Assembly (NCBI GenBank): GCA_947589625.1
Contig: CANQCM010000021.1
Span: 1 to 11,575, forward strand
Origin: an uncultured Alphaproteobacteria bacterium
GTDB taxonomy: Bacteria; Pseudomonadota; Alphaproteobacteria; Rs-D84
Direction: 5' to 3'
DNA: 11,575 nucleotides
Below the pieces are notes generated by a model. That model had not been told where the DNA came from. It saw nothing but the letters and a program-made list of their open reading frames with translations, and searched no databases. A program made the position numbers and the translations under genes. Positions within the stretch are counted from its first letter, which is position 1, and the number at the start of each line of letters is the position of its first letter. Shown here piece by piece: positions 1-6,593 of this stretch.

Positions 1-659
1 ATGCCGTCAATTAAATGTACTGAAAAACCGCCATTATCAATTGCCGCACCAATTTGTGCCGCCGCAGATGCTTGTTCAGGATTTAATTTAATATTGCCAA
101 CATCAGAATAAATATGCCGAAATTCATCAGGCGAAATTTCACGCGCATCTGTGGGTATCAATGTCCCATTTTTTATCATTGTGCGCACCACCGCACCTGA
201 CACATGCGAAATATTTATAATGTCATTGACAGACATCGGCGTATTATCGTTCATTGCAAATGCGTCCATAACCATTTGGCGCGCATTTGTTATACGCCGC
301 GCGGCAGAATTTACAAACTGATACATCTGTTCAACACGTGGTGGCAAAAATGCGTCTGGTACATTGATAATCAATCGCAACACGCCACCCATTGTCATCA
401 ATGTCCAATTTGACATTTGTTTAATCCAGCGCAAATCAGATTCTGGCAATTTATAATCAAAAACCATATCAACATCTTTGATTCTTGATTGCGCCAGACC
501 ACTGTCGCCCACACCTAAAACAACACCGATATATTTGCGATTCATCACACGGCACGCAACGAACGAGCCTATTTCCGCACGCGCATTCAGGCGATAGTCA
601 TAGCCTGAATTTGCAACATTTGGAATCAAGATTTTTACAATATCGCCACAATTGAACAT
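1..659 (-). CDS. priA: Primosomal protein N' (PriA helicase), N-terminal part, cut by window edge
   Basis: The minus-strand frame from ATG 659 is open to the left edge (219 codons seen). PriA is the 3'-to-5' DNA helicase that reloads the replisome at stalled forks. The visible part fits its N-terminal 3'-DNA-binding domain and winged helix: a hydrophobic start, the FDYKLP-like segment near residues 67-72, and LNPEQ at residues 192-196 followed by a stretch ending HLIDG, which in PriA immediately precedes the Walker A VTGSGKT; that motif would lie just outside the window. A second in-frame ATG at 665 would add two residues; neither has a clear Shine-Dalgarno. The gene diverges from the phosphotransferase gene, with start codons only about 50 bases apart. 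Identification rests on recognising the LNxEQ context and the overall domain; the helicase motifs are not visible. Confidence 0.85.
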   Translation of the reverse strand, partial: MFNCGDIVKILIPNVANSGYDYRLNARAEIGSFVACRVMNRKYIGVVLGVGDSGLAQSRIKDVDMVFDYKLPESDLRWIKQMSNWTLMTMGGVLRLIINVPDAFLPPRVEQMYQFVNSAARRITNARQMVMDAFAMNDNTPMSVNDIINISHVSGAVVRTMIKNGTLIPTDAREISPDEFRHIYSDVGNIKLNPEQASAAAQIGAAIDNGGFSVHLIDG

Positions 660-662
660 AAT
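634..662 (+). promoter_or_regulatory. Putative promoter of the phosphotransferase gene
   Basis: TTTACA (634-639), a 17-base spacer and CATAAT (657-662) fit a sigma-70 promoter. Transcription would begin near 669, which argues against the upstream TTG at 652 as the start of the downstream gene. The promoter lies inside the 5' end of priA. Confidence 0.45.
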
Positions 663-711
663 CATAAAGTACTTGTTTTTTTCTTTTTTTTCAATACTAT
701 TTATATCTGTT

Positions 712-1452
712 ATGTGGAAATTATTTTTTGATTTCATGGATTTTATGGCGCGACTGATACCGTTTCGCAAATTGCGCAATCATGTGCGCGATGTAACGTT
801 GTTTGGTTATGGTGCAAAAAAACGCGCGTTAAAGACTGCGCGTCCTGAATTAGATTGGCGCCATATGCGTTTGTGTAAAGGTGGCGGCAGTTTGGCATTT
901 GTATTAAACAACGAATATGTTTTCAAGGTTCGCAAACGATATGATCGCGAAAAATCTTTGGCGCGTTTTATGCGTGAAAAACGCATAACAGACGCTGTTG
1001 CGCCGTTGATTTCTGTTGCGGTACCACATATTGAAATCCAAGAATATGGCGGATATGTGTTCTATATAACAAAATTTATCCATGGGCGCATATTAATTGA
1101 TTTGCCATTACATAAATTACGCGAATATCACGATCAAATAGGCGCACAATTGGGCGAAATTATTTACACTGTGTTCAACGCAAAATATCCACAATTAAAA
1201 GATTTTAAACCAAAAATCACGGGCAACGATTGCGGTTTGGTTCATGGTGATTTATGCAGCAATATGCTGATTGACCCTGACACCATGAAAATAGTTGGCA
1301 TCATAGATTGGGAATGGGCGGGCTTTGGTTCACTGCGCCAAGAATTCATCGGCATATTCCGCGTTAGACGCAAAATGCGACTGACCGATATTGCACCATC
1401 TGCAATGTGGACATATTTTCAACTTGATAAAAAAAATCGTAAAAAGTCTTAA
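712..1452 (+). CDS. APH/choline-kinase-like phosphotransferase, substrate unknown
   Basis: The protein has the catalytic core of the aminoglycoside phosphotransferase/choline kinase fold. VHGDLCSNMLID holds the catalytic loop (HGD at 178-180, Asn184 if translation starts at 712). IIDWEWAG holds the metal-binding Asp (about 199). A lysine in YVFKVRK (about 72) fits the ATP-binding Lys. Such kinases phosphorylate small hydroxyl compounds; the substrate cannot be told here, and a resistance role is not implied. The frame is open upstream to a TTG at 652, which would add a very hydrophobic 20-residue stretch (a possible membrane anchor). A promoter with -10 at 657-662 would start the RNA after that TTG, so I prefer ATG 712; 736 and 745 are also possible, and no start has a good Shine-Dalgarno. 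It is short for the family (247 residues), with little sequence after the DWE motif. Confidence 0.75.
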   Translation: MWKLFFDFMDFMARLIPFRKLRNHVRDVTLFGYGAKKRALKTARPELDWRHMRLCKGGGSLAFVLNNEYVFKVRKRYDREKSLARFMREKRITDAVAPLISVAVPHIEIQEYGGYVFYITKFIHGRILIDLPLHKLREYHDQIGAQLGEIIYTVFNAKYPQLKDFKPKITGNDCGLVHGDLCSNMLIDPDTMKIVGIIDWEWAGFGSLRQEFIGIFRVRRKMRLTDIAPSAMWTYFQLDKKNRKKS

Positions 1453-1459
1453 TATTTAG

Positions 1460-1487
1460 TTGACAAATAAAAATAATTGTTTATTAT
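1460..1487 (+). promoter_or_regulatory. Strong sigma-70 promoter of the 155-residue protein gene
   Basis: A perfect -35 TTGACA (1460-1465), a 16-base spacer and TATTAT (1482-1487) lie 30 bases before the start codon. A good Shine-Dalgarno (AAGGAC near 1504) follows. Confidence 0.75.
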
Positions 1488-1517
1488 CGTCCTGTAATAT
1501 AACCAAGGACGATACCA

Positions 1518-1985
1518 ATGGCATATAAAAAAGAAGGCAAATCTGCCGCACAAATTGAATTTTCAAATTATGTCCAAAATGTGACAAATTGTTGGATAGA
1601 AAATTGCAGTTTTTCTTATATAACACAAGAATCTGTTCGCAACACTTGGCGCTATAAAGCACCATACAGTGATGAAATGGCAGAAAAACTGATATTATTT
1701 ACTAAAACATATTTGCGCACATTATCATCAACCAATTCAAACAATACAAATCCTCAATTTCTGCAGGCTTTGATTAATCTGATGGCTGATTATTTGTCGC
1801 GTTATACTATGCGCGCGCCAAATTGTCCAGACCGCAAAGTCGCCAAGCAAGCCTTGTTTGATGAATTATACACTAATTCACATTTTATAAATCATTTGCG
1901 CAATAAATGCGCCATACGCGCAATTCAACGCCAACAAAACACAATGATTACATTGGCTAGAAATCGGCACATAAATCAGAAATAA
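1518..1985 (+). CDS. Unrecognised 155-residue protein
   Basis: I do not recognise this protein. It is a soluble, probably mostly helical polypeptide with no signal peptide or membrane segment. It has scattered cysteines (two in NCWIENCSF near residues 24-32) and a basic C-terminal tail. The gene is well supported: its own promoter (perfect -35), an AAGGAC ribosome binding site and an ATG at good distance. Its 3' end overlaps the 3' end of the convergent miaA gene by 29 bases. No terminator is seen between them, so the two transcripts probably overlap. Function unknown. Confidence 0.75.
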   Translation: MAYKKEGKSAAQIEFSNYVQNVTNCWIENCSFSYITQESVRNTWRYKAPYSDEMAEKLILFTKTYLRTLSSTNSNNTNPQFLQALINLMADYLSRYTMRAPNCPDRKVAKQALFDELYTNSHFINHLRNKCAIRAIQRQQNTMITLARNRHINQK

Positions 1986-2856
1986 CTTTATCAAAATCGG
2001 CAAAATTTGAAATCAATATGTCATGCGAAAACCGCGAACGAAACCAAGTGCGTTGACGTTTGGCATATTGATTTGTTTTATTTACCCAATCAGTAATACA
2101 TTCTTGGCGCGATATTTCACCACGCAACATACGGCATATTTGCACGGCACCAATTGCGCGATTTTCATTTAGATTATGATTTAATATTTCGCGCGCCTCG
2201 TTTATTGCGTTGCCGTCCATCATTTGATTTATTCGCGTTGCGATACGCGCACGCACAACATCAGACGGCGGATTTATCAAAATGCGCAATGGTGTTGGCG
2301 TAATCTGACCTGTGCGTGGTGCGCGTTGCCACGCGGACAAGTGTTTGCCTGTTTCAAAAAAGACTTCCAGCGCACGCGCCACGCGTTGTGGGTCTGATGC
2401 ACGAAAATCAGACGGCAATATTTTACGCGCCGCATCTATGTCTGACGCAACTAATTCACGCGCACGATGACGCGCAGTATCTGAAACAGCAGGCATCGGT
2501 GAAATACCATTTATTAACGCGTCAATATAATAGCCTGTGCCACCCACCAAGATTGGTACGCGCCCTGCCCCAATTGCATTGTCGTATTCACGGCGCGCCA
2601 ATTCTTGATAGTCTGCAACATTTAACTGGCGCGATAAATCCAGTATAGAAAACAGCCGATACGGCACACCATCAATGTCATCAGATATGGCGCGTCCTGC
2701 AAAAGGGCTGGCAGAAATGGTTTCAATGCCACGATATAACTGAACACTGTCGCAATTTATAATCGCACCGCCAATTTTGCGCGCCAAACGGTGGGCAAAA
2801 TCTGATTTACCAGATGCCGTTGGGCCTGTGATAATAATTCCGCGTTGTATTTTCAT
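1957..2856 (-). CDS. miaA: tRNA dimethylallyltransferase
   Basis: MiaA transfers a dimethylallyl group from DMAPP to N6 of adenosine 37 in tRNAs that read codons starting with U. From ATG 2856 the protein has 299 residues, normal for the family. Visible motifs are the P-loop GPTASGKS (11-18), INCDSVQLYRG with the catalytic Asp (about 36), VGGTGYY (104-110), and YAKRQRTWFR (264-273), typical of the C-terminal tRNA-binding part. The usual TRQYAKRQ reads TNQYAKRQ here. The frame extends to an ATG at 2886, but a good minus-strand promoter has its -10 at 2871-2866, so 2886 would lie inside the promoter. The resulting mRNA would have only about three bases before ATG 2856 and no Shine-Dalgarno, suggesting a leaderless message. 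It diverges from gap. Confidence 0.96.
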   Translation of the reverse strand: MKIQRGIIITGPTASGKSDFAHRLARKIGGAIINCDSVQLYRGIETISASPFAGRAISDDIDGVPYRLFSILDLSRQLNVADYQELARREYDNAIGAGRVPILVGGTGYYIDALINGISPMPAVSDTARHRARELVASDIDAARKILPSDFRASDPQRVARALEVFFETGKHLSAWQRAPRTGQITPTPLRILINPPSDVVRARIATRINQMMDGNAINEAREILNHNLNENRAIGAVQICRMLRGEISRQECITDWVNKTNQYAKRQRTWFRSRFSHDILISNFADFDKVISDLCADF

Positions 2857-2865
2857 ATTATTTTG

Positions 2866-2893
2866 ATTATACAATCGTATGACCAAATTTCAA
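2866..2893 (-). promoter_or_regulatory. miaA promoter (nearly leaderless transcript)
   Basis: On the minus strand TTGAAA (2893-2888), a 16-base spacer and a perfect TATAAT (2871-2866) are present. The predicted start near 2859 is only about three bases before the ATG at 2856. Confidence 0.7.
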
Positions 2894-2923
2894 TTGTAAT
2901 CTTGATTTTTTTCGTGCTAGAAT
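2894..2923 (+). promoter_or_regulatory. gap promoter, back to back with the miaA promoter
   Basis: TTGTAA (2894-2899), an 18-base spacer and TAGAAT (2918-2923) with an extended -10 TG (2915-2916). Its -35 element directly abuts the miaA -35 element, so the two polymerases would compete for the same face of DNA. Confidence 0.55.
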
Positions 2924-2965
2924 ACAAATTGTCCAATATGGATAACAATAACCAAAGGAAGTAAT

Positions 2966-3967
2966 ATGTCAAAAATAAGAGTAGCAATTAACGGTTTCGG
3001 TCGCATTGGACGCTTGGTATTGCGTGCGGCATTGGAATCAGGACGTGATGATATTGAATTTGTGGCAGTAAATGATTTAGCACCTGCCGACCAAAACGCG
3101 TATTTATTACAATATGATTCAGTGCATGGTAAATTGCCAATTGATGTTAAACTGGACGGCGAATATATCATTGCTGGCAATCAGAAAATCAAATGTATCG
3201 CAGAACGTGACCCATCTAAATTACCATGGCGCGAATTGAACATTGATGTTGTTATGGAATGCACAGGCTTGTTTACCGCCGCTGACAAAGCACGCGTACA
3301 TCTGGACCAAGGCGCAAAACGCGTTCTGGTTTCTGCACCATCTGCAGGCGCAGACGCAACAATCGTTTATGGTGTAAACCAAGATACATTAAAACCAACA
3401 GATTTAATTGTATCAAATGCGTCATGCACAACAAACTGTTTGGCACCTGTGGCAAAAGTTCTGGACGAAAAATTCGGCGTGATTTCAGGTTGGATGACAA
3501 CTGTTCACGCATATACAGGCGACCAACAATTGCTGGATAAAAACCACAAAGATTTTCGCCGCGCACGCGCCGCAGGTCTGTCTATGATTCCAACCAGCAC
3601 TGGCGCCGCCAAGGCAATTGGTTTAGTTCTGCCGAATTTGGCTGGCAAATTAGACGGCATGGCAATTCGCGTTCCGACCCCAGATGTTTCTGTGGTTGAA
3701 TTAGTTGTGAATTTGGCAAAATCTGCAACCGTAGACGAAGTGAACGCCGCAATGCGTGCCGCGGAATCCAAAACTTTTGGTTATAATGACAAACCATTGG
3801 TTTCTGTTGATTTCACACATGACGCGCACAGTTCAATCTTTGACGCATCACAAACCAAAGTTTTGGGCGACCATCTGGTACATGTTACCGCATGGTACGA
3901 CAACGAATGGGGCTTTTCAAACCGCATGGGCGACACCGCCGTTGCCATCGGCAAGTTGATTAAATAG
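2966..3967 (+). CDS. gap: Type I glyceraldehyde-3-phosphate dehydrogenase
   Basis: This enzyme oxidises and phosphorylates glyceraldehyde 3-phosphate to 1,3-bisphosphoglycerate in glycolysis, or the reverse in gluconeogenesis. At 333 residues it is full length. The Rossmann motif INGFGRIGR is at 8-16. VNDL places Asp37 to bind the NAD ribose, suggesting NAD rather than NADP. SNASCTTNCLAP holds catalytic Cys154, and TTVHAYTGDQ holds His181. The C-terminal WYDNEWGFSNRM is typical. The Shine-Dalgarno AAAGGAAG (2954-2961) sits just before the ATG. A strong intrinsic terminator follows. No other glycolytic gene is adjacent. The stop codon TAG forms the first bases of the composite repeat downstream. 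Confidence 0.98.
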   Translation: MSKIRVAINGFGRIGRLVLRAALESGRDDIEFVAVNDLAPADQNAYLLQYDSVHGKLPIDVKLDGEYIIAGNQKIKCIAERDPSKLPWRELNIDVVMECTGLFTAADKARVHLDQGAKRVLVSAPSAGADATIVYGVNQDTLKPTDLIVSNASCTTNCLAPVAKVLDEKFGVISGWMTTVHAYTGDQQLLDKNHKDFRRARAAGLSMIPTSTGAAKAIGLVLPNLAGKLDGMAIRVPTPDVSVVELVVNLAKSATVDEVNAAMRAAESKTFGYNDKPLVSVDFTHDAHSSIFDASQTKVLGDHLVHVTAWYDNEWGFSNRMGDTAVAIGKLIK

Positions 3968-3995
3968 TGGTTAGTGATTAGTAGTTAGTGTTAGT

Positions 3996-4027
3996 AAAAG
4001 GTGTTTGCAAATGCAAACACCTTTTTT
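3996..4027 (+). terminator. gap intrinsic terminator
   Basis: Nine-base-pair stem GGTGTTTGC / GCAAACACC (4000-4008, 4013-4021) with a four-base loop, flanked by AAAA and followed by six T. Confidence 0.93.
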
Positions 4028-4061
4028 GTTTGTGTCGCGCTTCGCACGACGAGTCAATAGA

Positions 4062-4092
4062 CCTGGGTCCTGGGGTCAGCCCCAGGATGACA
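4062..4092. repeat. Dispersed palindrome A1
   Basis: Stem TCCTGGGG (4068-4075) / CCCCAGGA (4080-4087), loop TCAG, with flanks CCTGGG and TGACA. It is the inverted counterpart of A2. Confidence 0.8.
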
Positions 4093-4211
4093 CCTCTCTT
4101 TCTTAATTTTTCAATTCTAGGAACTATGTTCGTGTCTGAATTTTTGAATTAAATAAAAAATTGCACGAACAAGAAATGATGTTCGTACATTGAAAACTTA
4201 TACACTCCCCT

Positions 4212-4244
4212 TGTCATCCTGGGGCTTGACCCCAGGACCCAGGT
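4212..4244. repeat. Dispersed palindrome A2
   Basis: Stem TCCTGGGG (4217-4224) / CCCCAGGA (4230-4237), loop CTTGA, preceded by TGTCA. With A1 it forms a larger inverted repeat around the middle of copy A. Confidence 0.8.
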
Positions 4245-4274
4245 AAATAGAGCTGTGAGTGTAGCGAACACTTC

Positions 4275-4308
4275 TGTGTCATTCCACGGCTTGACCGTGG
4301 AATCCAGT
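4275..4308. repeat. Dispersed palindrome A3
   Basis: Stem ATTCCACGG (4281-4289) / CCGTGGAAT (4295-4303), loop CTTGA, flanked by TGTGTC and CCAGT. It is identical over its length to B2 at 5422-5455. Confidence 0.85.
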
Positions 4309-4365
4309 CATAATAAATGTTGTCGCGCAATGTGCGACACCACTACTAATCACTAACACTACCCA

Positions 4366-4986
4366 CTAATTCTGATAATAACATTTATCTGTGACAGTGC
4401 CGGAACCAGTATCATCAGAAAAAGTTCCTTCTGCTGGTATATAACAACCAGTTATTGCAAGATTACCATTCTCGCTGGTACCAGTGTTTGGACATTTATT
4501 ACAGGTCATACTGGTTGATCCTGTGCTGTCGTATGTATAATAACCTTTTTCGCAGCCATATTTTGTTTTAGAGGTACTTGCGGGACATTCATAACGATTT
4601 GAAGTATCATGAGTAAAGACTGTTCTTTTAACTATATGTTTTGTATAAGGCGTAGTTATTGTCCAGCTGGACGTGGTGTCAGTCATTGCACAAAAAAAGC
4701 ATGCATCTATACTTGAGTTATCACAGAAATAACCCCACCCGTTTGCGGTGTTAACATAACACGGATCGCTTGAATTCTGGGCATATGTTCCGGCGCATGT
4801 TTTTAAATTCATAGTCAGATTGGTATTACAATTTGTTGATCCGCAATAGCATCTTATCAATTGCATCGATGGGTTTTCGGAATAGCACTTTGCCCCGAGA
4901 CTGGAACTGGTGGTTACTTGCAGATTTGCATTTGCAATACTAGTGGCAAGCGTCATAGACGATATTATTAAAATTTTTATTTTCAT
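4366..4986 (-). CDS. Secreted cysteine-rich protein
   Basis: The 206-residue protein starts with a clear Sec signal peptide (KIK, a hydrophobic core, probable cleavage after ANA at residue 20). The mature chain has 15 cysteines, several in CxC, CxxC and GC pairs (CYCGSTNC, CFFC, CNKCP, GCYIP), and is rich in Thr, Ser, Asn and Tyr. This fits a disulphide-bonded envelope or exported protein. From memory, proteins with the C-terminal pattern CxxCP..TS.NG...ITGCYIP..T.F.D..GSG....CYY are common in gut-associated alphaproteobacteria; the function is unknown. An AGGAG ribosome binding site precedes ATG 4986. The promoter lies about 240 bases upstream, leaving a long structured leader with a terminator just before the ribosome binding site. 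The TAG stop lies inside the terminal motif of repeat copy A. Confidence 0.85.
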   Translation of the reverse strand: MKIKILIISSMTLATSIANANLQVTTSSSLGAKCYSENPSMQLIRCYCGSTNCNTNLTMNLKTCAGTYAQNSSDPCYVNTANGWGYFCDNSSIDACFFCAMTDTTSSWTITTPYTKHIVKRTVFTHDTSNRYECPASTSKTKYGCEKGYYTYDSTGSTSMTCNKCPNTGTSENGNLAITGCYIPAEGTFSDDTGSGTVTDKCYYQN

Positions 4987-5225
4987 TTTTTACTCCTGTT
5001 GTATGTTAAAAAACACCACCAGAAAAAATTTCAGGTGGTCAGGAGGCTAGAAACAATTGTCAGAATTGTGTGCTTATTCAATATATTCGCAACCCTCCTG
5101 ACACATCACCAGGAGAAGTTTTCGTCGTAATAATAAAAACGGGCGCAACTGTGCGCGCCAATATAATTTTTACTCCGACGCTGACAAAGGGCTTCTAGAC
5201 CCTATCAGTGGCAACCGCCACCAAC
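4987..5225 (-). ncRNA. Structured mRNA leader with attenuator before the cysteine-rich gene
   Basis: The RNA runs from about 5225 to 4987. Its 5' part folds as GTGGC-GGTT-GCCAC and a CTGA-AGGG / CCCT-TCAG hairpin (about 5189-5216). Next is GGCGC / GCGCC (5159-5142) followed by CG and five U. The 3' part has mutually exclusive pairings: CTCCTG with CAGGAG (5115-5110 with 5100-5095); the same CAGGAG, within GTCAGGAGG (5102-5094), with CCTCCTGAC (5046-5038), extendable by GGTG / CACC; or ACCACC with GGTGGT (5039-5034 with 5020-5015) extended by GAAA / TTTC and followed by G and six U, an intrinsic terminator. The antiterminator stem consumes the ACCACC arm of the terminator. This is attenuator or riboswitch architecture. 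I do not recognise the aptamer. An inner hairpin ACAATT / AATTGT lies in the antiterminator loop. Confidence 0.65.
5008..5039 (-). terminator. Intrinsic terminator inside the leader of the cysteine-rich gene
   Basis: Minus-strand stem ACCACC-T-GAAA / TTTC-T-GGTGGT with a three-base loop, then G and six T. It ends about 20 bases before the start codon, so it can act only as an attenuator for this gene. Confidence 0.75.
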
Positions 5226-5231
5226 GTTTTC

Positions 5232-5260
5232 ATTATATGAAATTTTTTGGTTGATGTAAA
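5232..5260 (-). promoter_or_regulatory. Promoter of the leader and cysteine-rich gene
   Basis: Minus-strand TTTACA (5260-5255), a 17-base spacer and a perfect TATAAT (5237-5232). The predicted start is near 5225. Confidence 0.8.
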
Positions 5261-5330
5261 GAGTGGAATAGTGATTAGTGTTAGTGATTAGTATAAATAA
5301 GTGTTCGCTGGCGCTCACAGCATTTTATTC

Positions 5331-5362
5331 ACTGGATTCTCGGGTCAAGCCCGAGAATGACA
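5331..5362. repeat. Dispersed palindrome B1
   Basis: Stem ATTCTCGGG (5336-5344) / CCCGAGAAT (5350-5358), loop TCAAG, flanks ACTGG and GACA. It is inverted relative to A3 and B2, with different but still fully paired stem bases. Confidence 0.8.
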
Positions 5363-5421
5363 ACTCTTTTCTTTTTATTTTAATTCTAGGGACAATGTTC
5401 GTAATTTAAGAAATAAAGAAC

Positions 5422-5455
5422 TGTGTCATTCCACGGCTTGACCGTGGAATCCAGT
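5422..5455. repeat. Dispersed palindrome B2
   Basis: Stem ATTCCACGG (5428-5436) / CCGTGGAAT (5442-5450), loop CTTGA. It is the same sequence as A3. Confidence 0.85.
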
Positions 5456-5524
5456 AAATAAATGTTGTCGCGCAAAGCGCGACAACACTACTAACCACTA
5501 TCCACTAACTAACCACTCACCATT

Positions 5525-5546
5525 AAAAATGCCCCGAAAGGGGCAT
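5525..5546 (-). terminator. Intrinsic terminator of the hydrolase gene
   Basis: Stem ATGCCCC / GGGGCAT (5529-5535, 5540-5546) with a four-base loop. Read on the minus strand it is followed by a T-run, directly after the hydrolase stop codon. Confidence 0.9.
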
Positions 5547-5549
5547 TGT

Positions 5550-6572
5550 TTACATCTGTGTCTTGAAAAATTCCTCTAACTTGTCAAACGGTATGCGGTC
5601 TGTACGATCATACAGGTCAATGTGTTCTGCGTCTTGAACTACATACAGTTCTTTTGGTGCGCGCGCCCGTTTATATGCGTCTTCACTGAAAAATTTAGAA
5701 TGCGCACGGTCGCCCACAATAAACAAGATTGGACGCGGCGAAATCTCATCAATGTGCGACAACAAATCAAAATTCATCATCGCCATATTGCTGGTCGTGG
5801 TAAATCCGCCACGCGCAGACGGGTGAAATCCGCGCTTGGTCGCATAAAAGCGAAACCATTCCGCCGTTGGTTCTGTCAAATCAGCTGGCACTGCGTCCAG
5901 CGGTTTTTCTGGAAAAGACGGTATATATTCTGGTTTGCCGTTTTCAAAATCCACCCAACGTTGCGCCGCCAATCTTTCTTTTTCTTTGGCAATTTGTTCG
6001 GCTGTCATGCCCATACGCGCCGCGAAAGACATATCATACATTGACGCTGTTGCCACTGCACGAATGCGCGGATCTACCTGAGCCGCCGACAGTGCAAAAC
6101 CACCAGAACCGCATATGCCAATGACACCAATTTTTTCACGATTCACAAATGGCACAGTACCCAGATAATCAACCGCCGCGCTGAAATTTTCTACAAAGAT
6201 ATCAGGCGATGAAACATTGCGTGGCGTACCGCCAGATTCGCCCATGAACGATTGGTCAAATGTCAACACTACAAAACCGCGACTTGCCAACGCATTTGCA
6301 TAAACGCAAGGCGCTTGCTCTTTGACACCACCGTATGGCGCGCCCACAATCAATGCAGGGTATTTTTCGGCTTTGTTCAAATCGCGCGGAGTATACAGAC
6401 GCCCAACTATTTCCAGACCATATCGGTTTTTATATTTAATAGGTTTAACCGAAACATTTTCTGAAATCGGCGCAATGCAGGCACCACCGCCATTTGTGCG
6501 TCCAGACATAAAATACCAACCTGCGCCTACAACAGCGGCAATTACTAATAAAACTAAAAATATTTTTGCCAT
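5550..6572 (-). CDS. Membrane-anchored alpha/beta hydrolase, dienelactone-hydrolase-like
   Basis: The 340-residue protein opens with one N-terminal hydrophobic segment (residues 4-22), probably a signal anchor placing the enzyme outside the inner membrane; a lipoprotein box is not evident. The fold is alpha/beta hydrolase: strand and oxyanion region PALIVGAPYGG (72-82), nucleophile elbow IGICGSGGFAL (151-161), probable acid Asp288 in FIVGDRAHS, and His317 in DAEHIDLYD. The elbow reads G-x-C-G, so the likely nucleophile is Cys154 as in dienelactone hydrolase; a Ser two residues later is an alternative. The substrate cannot be predicted. ATG 6572 follows a good Shine-Dalgarno (AAAGGAGA). The gene is monocistronic with its own terminator and diverges from the first repressor gene. 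Confidence 0.85.
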   Translation of the reverse strand: MAKIFLVLLVIAAVVGAGWYFMSGRTNGGGACIAPISENVSVKPIKYKNRYGLEIVGRLYTPRDLNKAEKYPALIVGAPYGGVKEQAPCVYANALASRGFVVLTFDQSFMGESGGTPRNVSSPDIFVENFSAAVDYLGTVPFVNREKIGVIGICGSGGFALSAAQVDPRIRAVATASMYDMSFAARMGMTAEQIAKEKERLAAQRWVDFENGKPEYIPSFPEKPLDAVPADLTEPTAEWFRFYATKRGFHPSARGGFTTTSNMAMMNFDLLSHIDEISPRPILFIVGDRAHSKFFSEDAYKRARAPKELYVVQDAEHIDLYDRTDRIPFDKLEEFFKTQM

Positions 6573-6593
6573 ATCAAATCTCCTTTGTGTACC

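Larger units (their letters stand above)
3968..4370. repeat. Composite intergenic repeat, copy A
   Basis: This 400-base gene-free stretch is a mosaic of modules that recur in copy B (5268-5525). Its ends carry inverted TTAGTGATTAGT-type degenerate repeats (3966-3995 against 4343-4370). Inside are the gap terminator, a GTCG..CGAC hairpin (4034-4050), a palindrome (4062-4092), an AATTCTAGGAACTATGTTCGT module (4113-4133) whose TGTTCGTG pairs with CACGAACA at 4164-4171, a second palindrome (4212-4244), a GCTGTGAGTGTAGCGAACACT module (4252-4272, inverted in copy B), a third palindrome (4275-4308), and a TGTCGCGC hairpin (4321-4339). No coding potential. It lies between the convergent ends of gap and the cysteine-rich gene. 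Confidence 0.8.
5268..5525. repeat. Composite intergenic repeat, copy B
   Basis: This shorter copy of the copy A mosaic has end motifs TAGTGATTAGTGTTAGTGAT (5270-5289) and the inverse ACTACTAACCACT-type run (5487-5520). Inside are AGTGTTCGC..GCTCACAGC (5300-5321, inverted relative to copy A), palindrome B1 (5331-5362), AATTCTAGGGACAATGTTCGT (5382-5402), palindrome B2 (5422-5455), and a perfect 11-base-pair hairpin TGTTGTCGCGC / GCGCGACAACA (5463-5487). It lies between the leader promoter of the cysteine-rich gene and the hydrolase terminator. No gene is seen. Confidence 0.8.

Noticed and set aside
652..711. TTG start at 652 giving a hydrophobic N-terminus to the phosphotransferase
   Set aside because: The T-rich DNA yields hydrophobic codons by chance, the frame would overlap the priA start, and the likely promoter starts RNA after 652. 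Not fully excluded.
2917..3797. Several open frames antisense or out of frame to gap, including 3180-2917, 3566-3273 and 3771-3505
   Set aside because: Shadows of a strongly supported coding gene; no ribosome binding sites or family motifs.
4987..5225. Cobalamin riboswitch, because of GCCACTG and GTCAGGAG words
   Set aside because: The order and the rest of the conserved B12 core are missing, so the words look coincidental.
3968..5525. CRISPR array
   Set aside because: The repeats are palindromes and mosaic modules at irregular spacing in both orientations, without regular spacers or cas genes.
3966..5525. Composite transposon or insertion sequence around the cysteine-rich gene
   Set aside because: No transposase is present, and the two repeat copies differ in length and module order, so they are not simple flanking copies.
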